From an uncultured Acetatifactor sp. (GTDB lineage: Bacteria; Bacillota; Clostridia; Lachnospirales; Lachnospiraceae): DNA of 9,293 bases. Below the pieces are notes generated by a model. The model was not told the origin of the DNA. It was given only the letters and a program-made list of their open reading frames with translations, and did no database searches. The position numbers and the translations under genes were made by a program. The stretch spans positions 1,853-11,145 of the forward strand of contig CAQUWW010000078.1 of NCBI GenBank assembly GCA_948896875.1, given 5' to 3'. This document shows, piece by piece, positions 1-6,521 of the stretch. Numbering within the stretch: position 1 is the stretch's first letter; every line of letters begins with the position of its first letter.

Positions 1-89
1 AATAAAAAAATGGGGTGGTAGAAACGCAGAAATTAGAGTAAAATAGAAAGAGTATTTTGTGTAGAAGGAAATGAACGAGGAGGGAAAAG
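1..89 (+). other. AT-rich leader upstream of murE
   Basis: This is a purine-rich, AT-rich non-coding stretch before murE. A strong Shine-Dalgarno sequence, AGGAGG at 78-83, sits 6 nt before the murE ATG. TAAAAT at 39-44 could serve as a -10 element, but no TTGACA-like -35 is found at the right distance, so no promoter is claimed. No hairpin or riboswitch-like structure was recognised. The upstream gene lies outside the window, so it cannot be told whether murE begins an operon or continues one. Confidence 0.4.
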
Positions 90-1565
90 ATGAAACTATC
101 TGAGTTGCTGGAACAGATAGACTATGAGTGCATTCAGGGTTCCATGGATGTGGATGTGAAAGCAGTTGTATATGATTCCAGAAAGGTGGAAAAAGACTGT
201 CTTTTTCTGTGCATAGAAGGGGCGAATTTTGACGGACATGGCTTTGCCGCCCAGGTTGTGGAGAGAGGGGCAAAAGTGTTGGTGATCTCCAAAGAGATAG
301 AGAATATGGCCGGAAAGGATATCACTTTGATCAAAGTGAAAGACACCAGATATGCAATGGCCTTTATCTCGGCGGCATGGTTCGGACATCCGGCAGAGAA
401 GCTGAAAGTCATAGGAATTACCGGAACAAAGGGCAAAACCACCAGCACCTGGATGGTGAAGGCAATTCTGGAGGAAGCAGGATTCAAGGTGGGGTTGATC
501 GGCACCATTGAAACGCTGATTGGAGATACCCATATTCCCGCACAGACCACCACCCCGGAATCCTATCTGCTTCAGGAGGATTTTGCGAAAATGGTGGAGG
601 CTGGAATAGAGATTGTGGTCATGGAGGTATCTTCTCAGGGACTGAAGCTTCATCGCACACAGGGCTTTACTTTTGACTATGGCATCTTTACCAATCTGGA
701 GCCGGACCACATTGCCCCCAACGAACACGCAAGCTTTGAAGAGTATATGGCCTGTAAGGGGCTTCTTTTCAGACAGTGCAGAATTGGAATTGTGAACAGG
801 GATGACGTTCATGCCCATCAGCTTCTGGAGGGACATACCTGTGAGCTGGAGACCTACGGATTGGGAAAGGACTGCATGCTGCGGGCGGAAAAACTGGAGC
901 TGATACACACACCGGGAGAGCTGGGCGTGAAATTCCATGTGGCCGGATTGATGGATTTTGAAGTGGAGCTGCCTTCTCCCGGCCGGTTCAGCGTATATAA
1001 TGCTCTTTGTGCCATTGCAATATGCCGTCATTTTAACGTGGAAGTCTCGAAAATACAGCAGGCGTTGAAAGCTGCTAAAGTAAAGGGACGTATCGAGAAA
1101 GTGGATATCTCCGATAAATTTACTCTGCTGATTGATTATGCGCATAATGCAATGGCGCTGGAGAGTCTGCTGACAACGCTGCGGGAATATGAGCCCGGAC
1201 GGCTTATATGTGTATTTGGCTGTGGGGGAAACCGTTCAAAAAGCAGACGTTTCGAAATGGGAGAAGTCAGTGGAAGGCTGGCGGACCTGACTGTTATTAC
1301 CTCCGATAATCCCCGCTTTGAAGAACCCCAGGATATCATTGAGGATATCAAGTCAGGAATCGGCAGGACAACGGGGCGATATGTGGAGATTTGCGACAGG
1401 AGAGAGGCCATTGCCTGGGTTATCTCTCAGGCGCAGGAGAGAGATCTGATTGTGCTGGCGGGAAAAGGACACGAGGATTATCAGGAGATAAAAGGGAAAA
1501 AATACCCGATGGACGAGAGACAGATTATCCGGGAATTGCTGGATCAGGGTTTGAAGCATATTTAA
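90..1565 (+). CDS. murE: UDP-N-acetylmuramoyl-tripeptide ligase MurE (meso-diaminopimelate-adding type)
   Basis: This cytoplasmic ATP-dependent Mur ligase adds the third stem-peptide residue to UDP-MurNAc-L-Ala-D-Glu in peptidoglycan synthesis. The 491 residues match the family's usual length. Seen in the sequence: an N-terminal UDP-binding domain (about 1-100); the P-loop GTKGKTT (112-118); TTTPE (153-157); MEVSSQ (178-183); the DH of the FTNL..DH segment; the lysine expected to be carbamylated, K223 in YMACKGLLF; PGRFSVYNALCA (297-308); FGCGGNRSKSRR (376-387); and DNPR (406-409). In characterised MurE enzymes DNPR marks meso-diaminopimelate specificity rather than lysine. GTKGKTT replaces the more usual GTNGKTT, SSQ replaces SSH, and DHIAPNEH replaces the E. 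coli-like DHLDYH, so this is a divergent clostridial-type subfamily. The ATG is fixed by AGGAGG at 78-83. priA follows after 13 nt. A paralogue in a dcw cluster elsewhere in the genome is possible. Confidence 0.93.
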   Translation: MKLSELLEQIDYECIQGSMDVDVKAVVYDSRKVEKDCLFLCIEGANFDGHGFAAQVVERGAKVLVISKEIENMAGKDITLIKVKDTRYAMAFISAAWFGHPAEKLKVIGITGTKGKTTSTWMVKAILEEAGFKVGLIGTIETLIGDTHIPAQTTTPESYLLQEDFAKMVEAGIEIVVMEVSSQGLKLHRTQGFTFDYGIFTNLEPDHIAPNEHASFEEYMACKGLLFRQCRIGIVNRDDVHAHQLLEGHTCELETYGLGKDCMLRAEKLELIHTPGELGVKFHVAGLMDFEVELPSPGRFSVYNALCAIAICRHFNVEVSKIQQALKAAKVKGRIEKVDISDKFTLLIDYAHNAMALESLLTTLREYEPGRLICVFGCGGNRSKSRRFEMGEVSGRLADLTVITSDNPRFEEPQDIIEDIKSGIGRTTGRYVEICDRREAIAWVISQAQERDLIVLAGKGHEDYQEIKGKKYPMDERQIIRELLDQGLKHI

Positions 1566-1578
1566 GCAGGAGGGAAGG

Positions 1579-3873
1579 ATGGGCGAGCTTTACGCGGATA
1601 TAATTGTGGATATTTCTCACGAGAAACTGGATAAGCCTTTCCAGTATCGGATACCGGACAGATTCCGCGGGAAGCTGGAGACTGGCATGTGCGTGACGGT
1701 TCCCTTCGGAGCAGGCAATAAGCTGATCAAAGGATATGTGATCAATATTGGAGAGACCTGTAAGTTCGATCCTGACAGGATGAAAGAAATCAGGGGCATT
1801 AACCGGGGAGACGCGGATGTGGAAGACAGAATGATTTCCCTGGCGGGATGGCTGAGAAGAAATTATGGCTCCACCATGATACAGGCGCTGAAAACAGTTC
1901 TTCCGGCAAAAAGGTCCGTGAAAAAGCTGGAGCACAAGGTTGTTCAGCGGATACTGGGCAGGGAAGAGATTCTCTCTCTCCTGGGAGAAAGCATCAGGAA
2001 GAAGCAGGTGGCAAAGGAGCGGCTTCTGCGGGAGCTGACGGTACAGGAGACGATTCCCTATGAATGGGTGACAGGCAAGCTGGGCGTATCCGCACAGACG
2101 GTAAGAAGTCTGGAAAAGGCCGGGGCTGTCAGAATTATCAGCACACAGTCTCTGCGCAATCCGGTAAAGCTGGAGAATGCGGAGGAGGAACGTAAGACTC
2201 TGAGCGTCGGCCAGATGCGGATTGTGGAAGAAGTGATGACGGATTATGATGCCGGAAATCCGGCCACTTATCTGCTTCACGGGATTACCGGAAGCGGTAA
2301 GACGGAAGTCTATATGAAGATTATTGAGGAAATGGTGGATAGGGGAAAGCAGGCGATCGTGCTGATACCGGAGATTGCGCTGACCTACCAGACACTGCTT
2401 CGGTTTTTCAGGCGGTTCAAAGGCAAAGTCAGCGTCATGAATTCCACACTTTCCCCAGGAGAAAAGTACGATCAGTGTGAACGGGCGAAAAACGGAGAGA
2501 TAGATGTGATTATCGGTCCCCGTTCGGCATTGTTTACACCTTTTCCGCATATTGGTGTCATTGTCGTTGACGAGGAGCATGAGGGCAGCTATAAAAGTGA
2601 ATCTGCTCCAAAATATCAGGCCAGAGAGCCGGCGATGGAGGTGGCGAGACTCCACGGAGCCAGTGTGGTGCTTGGCTCCGCCACACCCTCCCTGGAGGCG
2701 TATTACAGAGCCAGGACAGGGGAATATAAGCTTTTTACATTGCGGGAGAGGCTGACAGGAGGACAGCTTCCAAAGGTGCATATCGTAGACCTGCGACAAG
2801 AGCTGCGGGAGGGAAACCGTTCCATTTTCAGCAGGAAGCTTCAGGAGCTGCTGGCGGAGAGACTGAACAGGGGAGAACAGAGTATATTGTTTCTGAATCG
2901 CAGAGGATATGCCGGTTTCGTGTCCTGCAGAGCATGTGGGTATGTGGTGAAATGTCCACATTGTGACGTGTCATTGTCAGAGCATAAAAGTATGCGGGCA
3001 GGAAGCCTTCTGGTCTGTCATTATTGCGGGTACAGCGAGGCGGCTCCAAACGTCTGTCCACAATGCGGTTCCAGATATATCAGCGGTTTCCGGGCCGGGA
3101 CACAGCAGATAGAGGAAAAGCTGAAAGGTCTGTTTCCCGGAATTCGTGTTCTTCGGATGGATGCGGATACTACCAGGACGAAGGACAGTTATGAACAGAT
3201 TCTGTCTTCCTTTTCCAGCGGAGAGGCGGATGTTCTTATTGGTACGCAGATGATCGTAAAGGGCCATGATTTCCCCAGGGTAACGCTGGCAGGAGTGTTG
3301 GCAGCAGATTTGTCATTGAACGCAGGTGATTACCGGGCGGGGGAAAGGACCTTTCAGCTGTTGACCCAGGCGGTGGGCAGAGCAGGAAGAGGCACGCTTC
3401 CGGGAGAGGCGGTGATTCAGACCTACCAGCCGGAACATTATGCGATTGTCCGAGCGGCCGGACAGGATTACGAGGGATTTTATGAGGAAGAAATTCTTTA
3501 CAGGGAGATGCTGGGATATCCGCCGGTGGCCCATATGCTGGCGGTGCAGCTTTTTGCAGGAGATGAGGAAAAAGGGGGCCTGCTTGCAGGAAGGCTGGCC
3601 AAAACAGTGAGGCGGGAGTTGGGCGGAGAGAAAGAATCCCGGGGGAACGGTGGGGCAGAAGTTCGGGGAAGGCCGCCTGAATTGCGGATTATAGGCCCTG
3701 TGCCTGCTTCCATCGGAAGAATTAATGATATTTTTAGATTTGTATTCTATGTGAAATGTGCAGATTATGGTAAACTGGTACAGGTAAAAGATTTGCTGGA
3801 GGAAGAAATGCAGAATATGGCACCGGTGAGCGAGACGGTACAGTTTGATTTTGATCCGGTAAATACGTGGTAA
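1579..3873 (+). CDS. priA: Primosomal protein N' (replication restart helicase PriA)
   Basis: PriA is a superfamily 2 DNA helicase, moving 3' to 5', that recognises abandoned replication forks and starts primosome reassembly. The 764-residue product has the whole family layout. It begins with an N-terminal 3'-DNA-binding domain (about 1-105), followed by a winged-helix region. The helicase core carries the Walker A motif GITGSGKTE (235-243), the DEEH box (331-334) and GSATP (366-370). Eight zinc-binding cysteines follow, at C450, C453, C459, C462, C480, C483, C493 and C496. Helicase lobe 2 carries GTQMIVKGHDFP (555-566) and QAVGRAGRG (597-605), and the C-terminal domain closes the protein. 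All catalytic and zinc residues are intact. A Gly/Arg/Glu-rich stretch at about 681-700 looks like a lineage-specific flexible insertion. AGGAGG at 1568-1573, 5 nt before the ATG, supports the start. Spacing of 13 nt from murE suggests cotranscription. Confidence 0.97.
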   Translation: MGELYADIIVDISHEKLDKPFQYRIPDRFRGKLETGMCVTVPFGAGNKLIKGYVINIGETCKFDPDRMKEIRGINRGDADVEDRMISLAGWLRRNYGSTMIQALKTVLPAKRSVKKLEHKVVQRILGREEILSLLGESIRKKQVAKERLLRELTVQETIPYEWVTGKLGVSAQTVRSLEKAGAVRIISTQSLRNPVKLENAEEERKTLSVGQMRIVEEVMTDYDAGNPATYLLHGITGSGKTEVYMKIIEEMVDRGKQAIVLIPEIALTYQTLLRFFRRFKGKVSVMNSTLSPGEKYDQCERAKNGEIDVIIGPRSALFTPFPHIGVIVVDEEHEGSYKSESAPKYQAREPAMEVARLHGASVVLGSATPSLEAYYRARTGEYKLFTLRERLTGGQLPKVHIVDLRQELREGNRSIFSRKLQELLAERLNRGEQSILFLNRRGYAGFVSCRACGYVVKCPHCDVSLSEHKSMRAGSLLVCHYCGYSEAAPNVCPQCGSRYISGFRAGTQQIEEKLKGLFPGIRVLRMDADTTRTKDSYEQILSSFSSGEADVLIGTQMIVKGHDFPRVTLAGVLAADLSLNAGDYRAGERTFQLLTQAVGRAGRGTLPGEAVIQTYQPEHYAIVRAAGQDYEGFYEEEILYREMLGYPPVAHMLAVQLFAGDEEKGGLLAGRLAKTVRRELGGEKESRGNGGAEVRGRPPELRIIGPVPASIGRINDIFRFVFYVKCADYGKLVQVKDLLEEEMQNMAPVSETVQFDFDPVNTW

Positions 3874-3927
3874 TCAGAGCAGCCGAATAAGTATAGTAAG
3901 GTATAAAATGTAGGAAGGAACGGGAAA
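3874..3927 (+). other. priA–def intergenic gap with possible -10 boxes
   Basis: This 54-nt gap is AT-rich. It holds TATAGT (3892-3897) and TATAAAAT (3902-3909), either of which resembles a -10 element. Neither has a recognisable -35 hexamer 16-18 nt upstream, so an internal promoter for def-fmt and downstream genes is only a possibility. GGAAGG at 3913-3918 is the likely def ribosome binding site, 9 nt before the ATG. No terminator hairpin is visible. Confidence 0.25.
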
Positions 3928-4410
3928 ATGGCAATCAGAAATATACGGGAAATAGGAGAAGAAGTACTGACGAAAAAATGCAGGATGGTGACGGAAATGA
4001 CACCGCGCATCCGGGAATTAATTGAAGATATGCTGGATACCATGTATGAGTCCAACGGGGTGGGACTGGCTGCTCCCCAGGTAGGGGTTCTCAAGAGGAT
4101 CGTGGTCATTGACACCACGGGTGAGGATCCTCACATCCTGATTAATCCCAGAATTGTGGAAACCAGCGGGGAACAGACCGGACAGGAAGCGTGCTTAAGC
4201 GTGCCGGGAAAGTCAGGAGAAGTCACTCGTCCCAACTATGTGAAGGCGGTGGCGCTGGATGTGAATATGAGGGAATATATACTGGAGGGAACGGAGCTGC
4301 TTGCCCGTGCCATCTGTCATGAGGTTGATCATCTTGACGGTCATCTCTATGTGGAGAAGACGAACGGACCGCTGCAGGATGCGGTGATGGAGGAAGAGGA
4401 GGAAGAATAA
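3928..4410 (+). CDS. def: Peptide deformylase
   Basis: Peptide deformylase is a metal-dependent hydrolase that removes the formyl group from the N-terminal methionine of new proteins at the ribosome exit. The 160-residue protein has the three family motifs in order: GVGLAAPQ (44-51), EACLS (87-91, with the metal-binding C89) and HEVDH (131-135, with two metal-binding histidines and the catalytic glutamate). EACLS departs from the usual EGCLS by one Gly-to-Ala change; the metal ligand is kept, so activity is expected. The protein ends in a run of six glutamates (155-160), whose GA-rich codons also supply the ribosome binding site of fmt. Only 3 nt separate the stop from the fmt ATG, so the two are probably translationally coupled. 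This fits their paired roles in the formylation cycle. Confidence 0.96.
   Translation: MAIRNIREIGEEVLTKKCRMVTEMTPRIRELIEDMLDTMYESNGVGLAAPQVGVLKRIVVIDTTGEDPHILINPRIVETSGEQTGQEACLSVPGKSGEVTRPNYVKAVALDVNMREYILEGTELLARAICHEVDHLDGHLYVEKTNGPLQDAVMEEEEEE
4397..4402 (+). promoter_or_regulatory. fmt ribosome binding site inside the def C-terminus
   Basis: AGGAGG lies within the glutamate codons that end def, 11 nt before the fmt ATG. It is the only good Shine-Dalgarno match for fmt, so the acidic tail of the deformylase and the initiation signal of the formyltransferase share the same bases. This supports translational coupling of the pair. Confidence 0.7.
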
Positions 4411-4413
4411 CGG

Positions 4414-5355
4414 ATGAAGATTGTATTTTTCGGGACACCGGATTATGCAGCCATAGCTTTGGAGGCATTGCTTACCGCGGGACATGAGATTACCGCGGTA
4501 GTGACCCAGCCGGACAGGCCAAAGGGACGAAGCGGAGAACCTGTGCCTTCTCCTGTGAAGGAATGTGCCTGCAGACACGGGCTTCCTGTCATGCAGCCGC
4601 GCCGTATCAGGAGACCGGAGGCCGTGGAGCAGCTGCGCCGGTATCCGGCTCAAGTTTATGTCGTGGCGGCTTTTGGGCAGATTTTGTCACAGGAGATACT
4701 GGATATTCCGCCTGAAGGGTGTCTGAATATACATGCCTCGCTTTTGCCAAAATACAGAGGCGCGTCACCGATTCAGCATGCAATTATGGACGGAGAGAAA
4801 GAGACCGGAATAACAATCATGCAGATGGATGCGGGGATAGATACCGGAGATATGCTATACAAAAAAGTCATAGCCATTGAGCCGGAGGACAATTATGAGA
4901 CGCTCCATGACAAACTGGCGGTACTTGGAGGCCAGGCCATTGTGGAGGCATTGCCGCTTCTGGAGGCGGGAAAGGTGCTTCCGGAAAAGCAGAAAGAGGA
5001 GCAAAGCTGCTATGCGCCGCTTATAGATAAGCATATGGGAGAGATCGATTTTACAGCGGATGCGGAAGCAATAGACCGCAGAATCCGGGGAATGACACCC
5101 TGGCCGGGGGCAAACACCAGTTATCGGGGGAAAAAGCTGAAAATCTGGCATGCCAGGCCTGTTTTGTCGGAAAATGTATATGCAAGGGCTCCGGGGGAGA
5201 TTCTTAAGGTTGAAAAGGATTCTATCCTGGTGGCGGCAGGCAGGGGCGGCATTCTCATAGATGAGCTTCAGCTGGAAGGTAAAAAGAGAATGAGAGCACA
5301 TGATTTTCTGCTTGGTGTCAGGATGCAGCCGGGAGAGATTCTGGGAAAGGAGTGA
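4414..5355 (+). CDS. fmt: Methionyl-tRNA formyltransferase
   Basis: Fmt transfers a formyl group from 10-formyltetrahydrofolate to methionyl-initiator tRNA, producing the formyl-Met that starts bacterial proteins. The 313 residues match the usual length of about 310-315. The N-terminal Rossmann-type domain opens with MKIVFFGTPDYA. The catalytic triad is present as N105 and H107 in NIHASLLPKYRGASPIQ and D143 in MDAGIDTGDM. The loop TQPDRPKGRSGE (31-42) corresponds to the region that contacts the tRNA acceptor end. A C-terminal OB-like tRNA-binding domain covers roughly 205-313 and includes MTPWPGANT. The gene is intact. It starts 3 nt after def with a ribosome binding site inside def. Its own end (AAGGAG at 5347-5352) provides the binding site for the next gene. 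Confidence 0.97.
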   Translation: MKIVFFGTPDYAAIALEALLTAGHEITAVVTQPDRPKGRSGEPVPSPVKECACRHGLPVMQPRRIRRPEAVEQLRRYPAQVYVVAAFGQILSQEILDIPPEGCLNIHASLLPKYRGASPIQHAIMDGEKETGITIMQMDAGIDTGDMLYKKVIAIEPEDNYETLHDKLAVLGGQAIVEALPLLEAGKVLPEKQKEEQSCYAPLIDKHMGEIDFTADAEAIDRRIRGMTPWPGANTSYRGKKLKIWHARPVLSENVYARAPGEILKVEKDSILVAAGRGGILIDELQLEGKKRMRAHDFLLGVRMQPGEILGKE

Positions 5356-5362
5356 TTTTTAG

Positions 5363-6061
5363 ATGTATTGGTATTGGGACCCTACTTATATTCTGGTCAT
5401 TATCGGAATGCTGCTCTGCATGGGCGCAAGCGCGCTGGTTAACAGCACAATGAACAGGTACAGCACGGTGCGGAATGCAGGAGGCATGACGGGGGCGGAA
5501 GCGGCCAGACGTATCCTGAGCAACGAGGGATTATACAATGTACAGATTGAATGCCTGAAGGATACCAGGGGAGATCACTATGACCCCCGTACAAATACGG
5601 TACGTCTGTCCTATGACAATTACAACCAGGCTTCTGTGACAGCGGTGGGCGTGGCGGCCCACGAATGCGGACATGCCATTCAGCATGCAAAAGGCTATGC
5701 GCCTCTGAATTTCAGGTCGGCGCTTGTTCCTGTTGCCAACATTGGCAGCAGACTGGGATTGCCCCTGATTCTTCTGGGGGTGTTGCTCAGCTGGAATCAG
5801 GTGCTGATAGAGATTGGCATATGGGCTTTTGCGCTGGCGGTACTGTTCCAGCTGGTGACCTTGCCTGTGGAATTCAATGCCTCTTCCAGGGCGGTGGCCA
5901 AAATAGAGCAGTATGGATTGCTGGGCACGGAGGAGACGAAGGGATGCAAAAAGGTATTGACGGCGGCGGCCATGACGTATGTGGCGGCTGCGGCCTCGTC
6001 CATCCTGCAGCTGCTGCGGCTGATACTTCTATTTGGCGGCAATCGCAGACGGGACGATTAG
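5363..6061 (+). CDS. YugP-type membrane zinc metallopeptidase
   Basis: The protein is predicted to be an integral membrane zinc-dependent protease of the neutral zinc metallopeptidase family (YugP-like, Pfam Zn_peptidase_2). Its substrate is not established. It has 232 residues, close to the family's usual size of about 225-235. Visible elements are an N-terminal membrane helix (about 8-27), the zinc motif HECGH (100-104) within AAHECGHAIQHAKGY, two further hydrophobic segments (about 119-142 and 148-168), a conserved PVEFNAS stretch (169-175) whose E170 is the likely third zinc ligand, and a C-terminal helix (about 200-225) ending in NRRRDD. The ATG is placed by AAGGAG at 5347-5352 inside the end of fmt, 10 nt upstream. 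Its TAG stop (6059-6061) overlaps the rsmB ribosome binding site. The family is often found among translation genes at this locus in Firmicutes, but the reason is unknown. Confidence 0.92.
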   Translation: MYWYWDPTYILVIIGMLLCMGASALVNSTMNRYSTVRNAGGMTGAEAARRILSNEGLYNVQIECLKDTRGDHYDPRTNTVRLSYDNYNQASVTAVGVAAHECGHAIQHAKGYAPLNFRSALVPVANIGSRLGLPLILLGVLLSWNQVLIEIGIWAFALAVLFQLVTLPVEFNASSRAVAKIEQYGLLGTEETKGCKKVLTAAAMTYVAAAASSILQLLRLILLFGGNRRRDD

Positions 6062-6065
6062 GAGG
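6060..6065 (+). promoter_or_regulatory. rsmB ribosome binding site that selects a GTG start
   Basis: AGGAGG overlaps the TAG stop of the zinc peptidase gene. An ATG follows immediately at 6066, with no spacer, and a GTG lies at 6072, with a 6-nt spacer. The spacing favours the GTG, and the sequence from there (MNTRELVLDTLL) matches the typical start of RsmB proteins in this group. Confidence 0.75.
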
Positions 6066-6071
6066 ATGCGC

Positions 6072-6503
6072 GTGAACACAAGGGAGCTTGTACTGGATAC
6101 GCTTCTTGCGCTTGAACGGGGAGAGGAGTATTCTCATAAGTTGATCAAAGCGGTGCTGGACAAATATGATTATCTGGATGTCCGGGATAAATCCTTTGTC
6201 AAACGGGTAACGGAAGGAACGCTGGAGCGGCAGATGGAACTGGATTATTATCTGGACAGTTTCTCCAGCCTGCCTGCTAGAAAGATGCGTCCTTTGGTCC
6301 GGTGTCTGATGCGTATGAGCGTTTATCAGCTGATTTATATGGATTCTGTGCCGGACAGCGCCGTATGCAACGAGGCCTGCAAACTGGTGTCCAAAAGAGG
6401 ATTGCGGAATCTGAAAGGCTTTGTAAACGGCCTTTTGCGCACGATATCCAGACAAAAAGGAAACCTGCCTCTGCCGGACGAAAATAAGGAGCCGTTGGAA
6501 TAG
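6072..6503 (+). CDS. rsmB: RsmB N-terminal fragment: NusB-like RNA-binding domain
   Basis: This 143-residue product covers the all-helical NusB-like domain that precedes the methyltransferase domain in RsmB. Family-like features are the MNTRELVLDTLL opening, the DKSFVKRVTEGTLERQ segment (39-54), the LMRMSVYQLIYMDSVPD segment (79-95) and FVNGLLR (117-123). It ends at TAG after EPLE. On its own it has no catalytic residues. Its length resembles stand-alone NusB, but it continues in the same frame into the rest of RsmB after the stop, so it is a fragment rather than a nusB gene. The GTG start is 10 nt after the zinc peptidase stop. Confidence 0.8.
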   Translation: MNTRELVLDTLLALERGEEYSHKLIKAVLDKYDYLDVRDKSFVKRVTEGTLERQMELDYYLDSFSSLPARKMRPLVRCLMRMSVYQLIYMDSVPDSAVCNEACKLVSKRGLRNLKGFVNGLLRTISRQKGNLPLPDENKEPLE

Positions 6504-6521
6504 CTTTCCATAAAATATTCC

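Noticed and set aside
96..1145. A 349-codon minus-strand open frame opposite murE
   Set aside because: It overlaps the catalytic motifs of murE, shows no protein-family features and has low-complexity, Cys/His-rich composition typical of antisense shadows.
1525..2961. A 478-codon open frame on the minus strand opposite priA
   Set aside because: It is antisense to a fully conserved helicase core, and its translation is rich in Cys, His, Leu and Ser with no recognisable domain. It is a by-product of purine-rich codons on the + strand.
3892..3909. Internal promoter before def
   Set aside because: Two AT-rich -10-like boxes are present, but neither has a matching -35 element, so it is recorded only as a possibility.
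4471..4498. Direct repeat of TTACCGCGG near the start of fmt
   Set aside because: The two 9-nt copies encode conserved Fmt residues and are explained by coincidence of codons; there is no array or flanking structure.
6033..6071. Earlier TTG (6033) or ATG (6066) start for rsmB
   Set aside because: TTG lies inside the zinc peptidase gene with no ribosome binding site. The ATG directly abuts AGGAGG with no spacer. GTG at 6072 has a 6-nt spacer and gives the family-typical N-terminus.
6072..6503. Interpretation of this short gene as a stand-alone nusB
   Set aside because: Sequence after the TAG continues in the same frame straight into the RsmB linker and catalytic domain, so it is the N-terminal part of RsmB.
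6501..6503. Pyrrolysine or genome-wide TAG reassignment
   Set aside because: The zinc peptidase gene just upstream ends naturally in TAG at a family-typical length, and no RsmB is known to me that uses pyrrolysine. No recoding element is visible.
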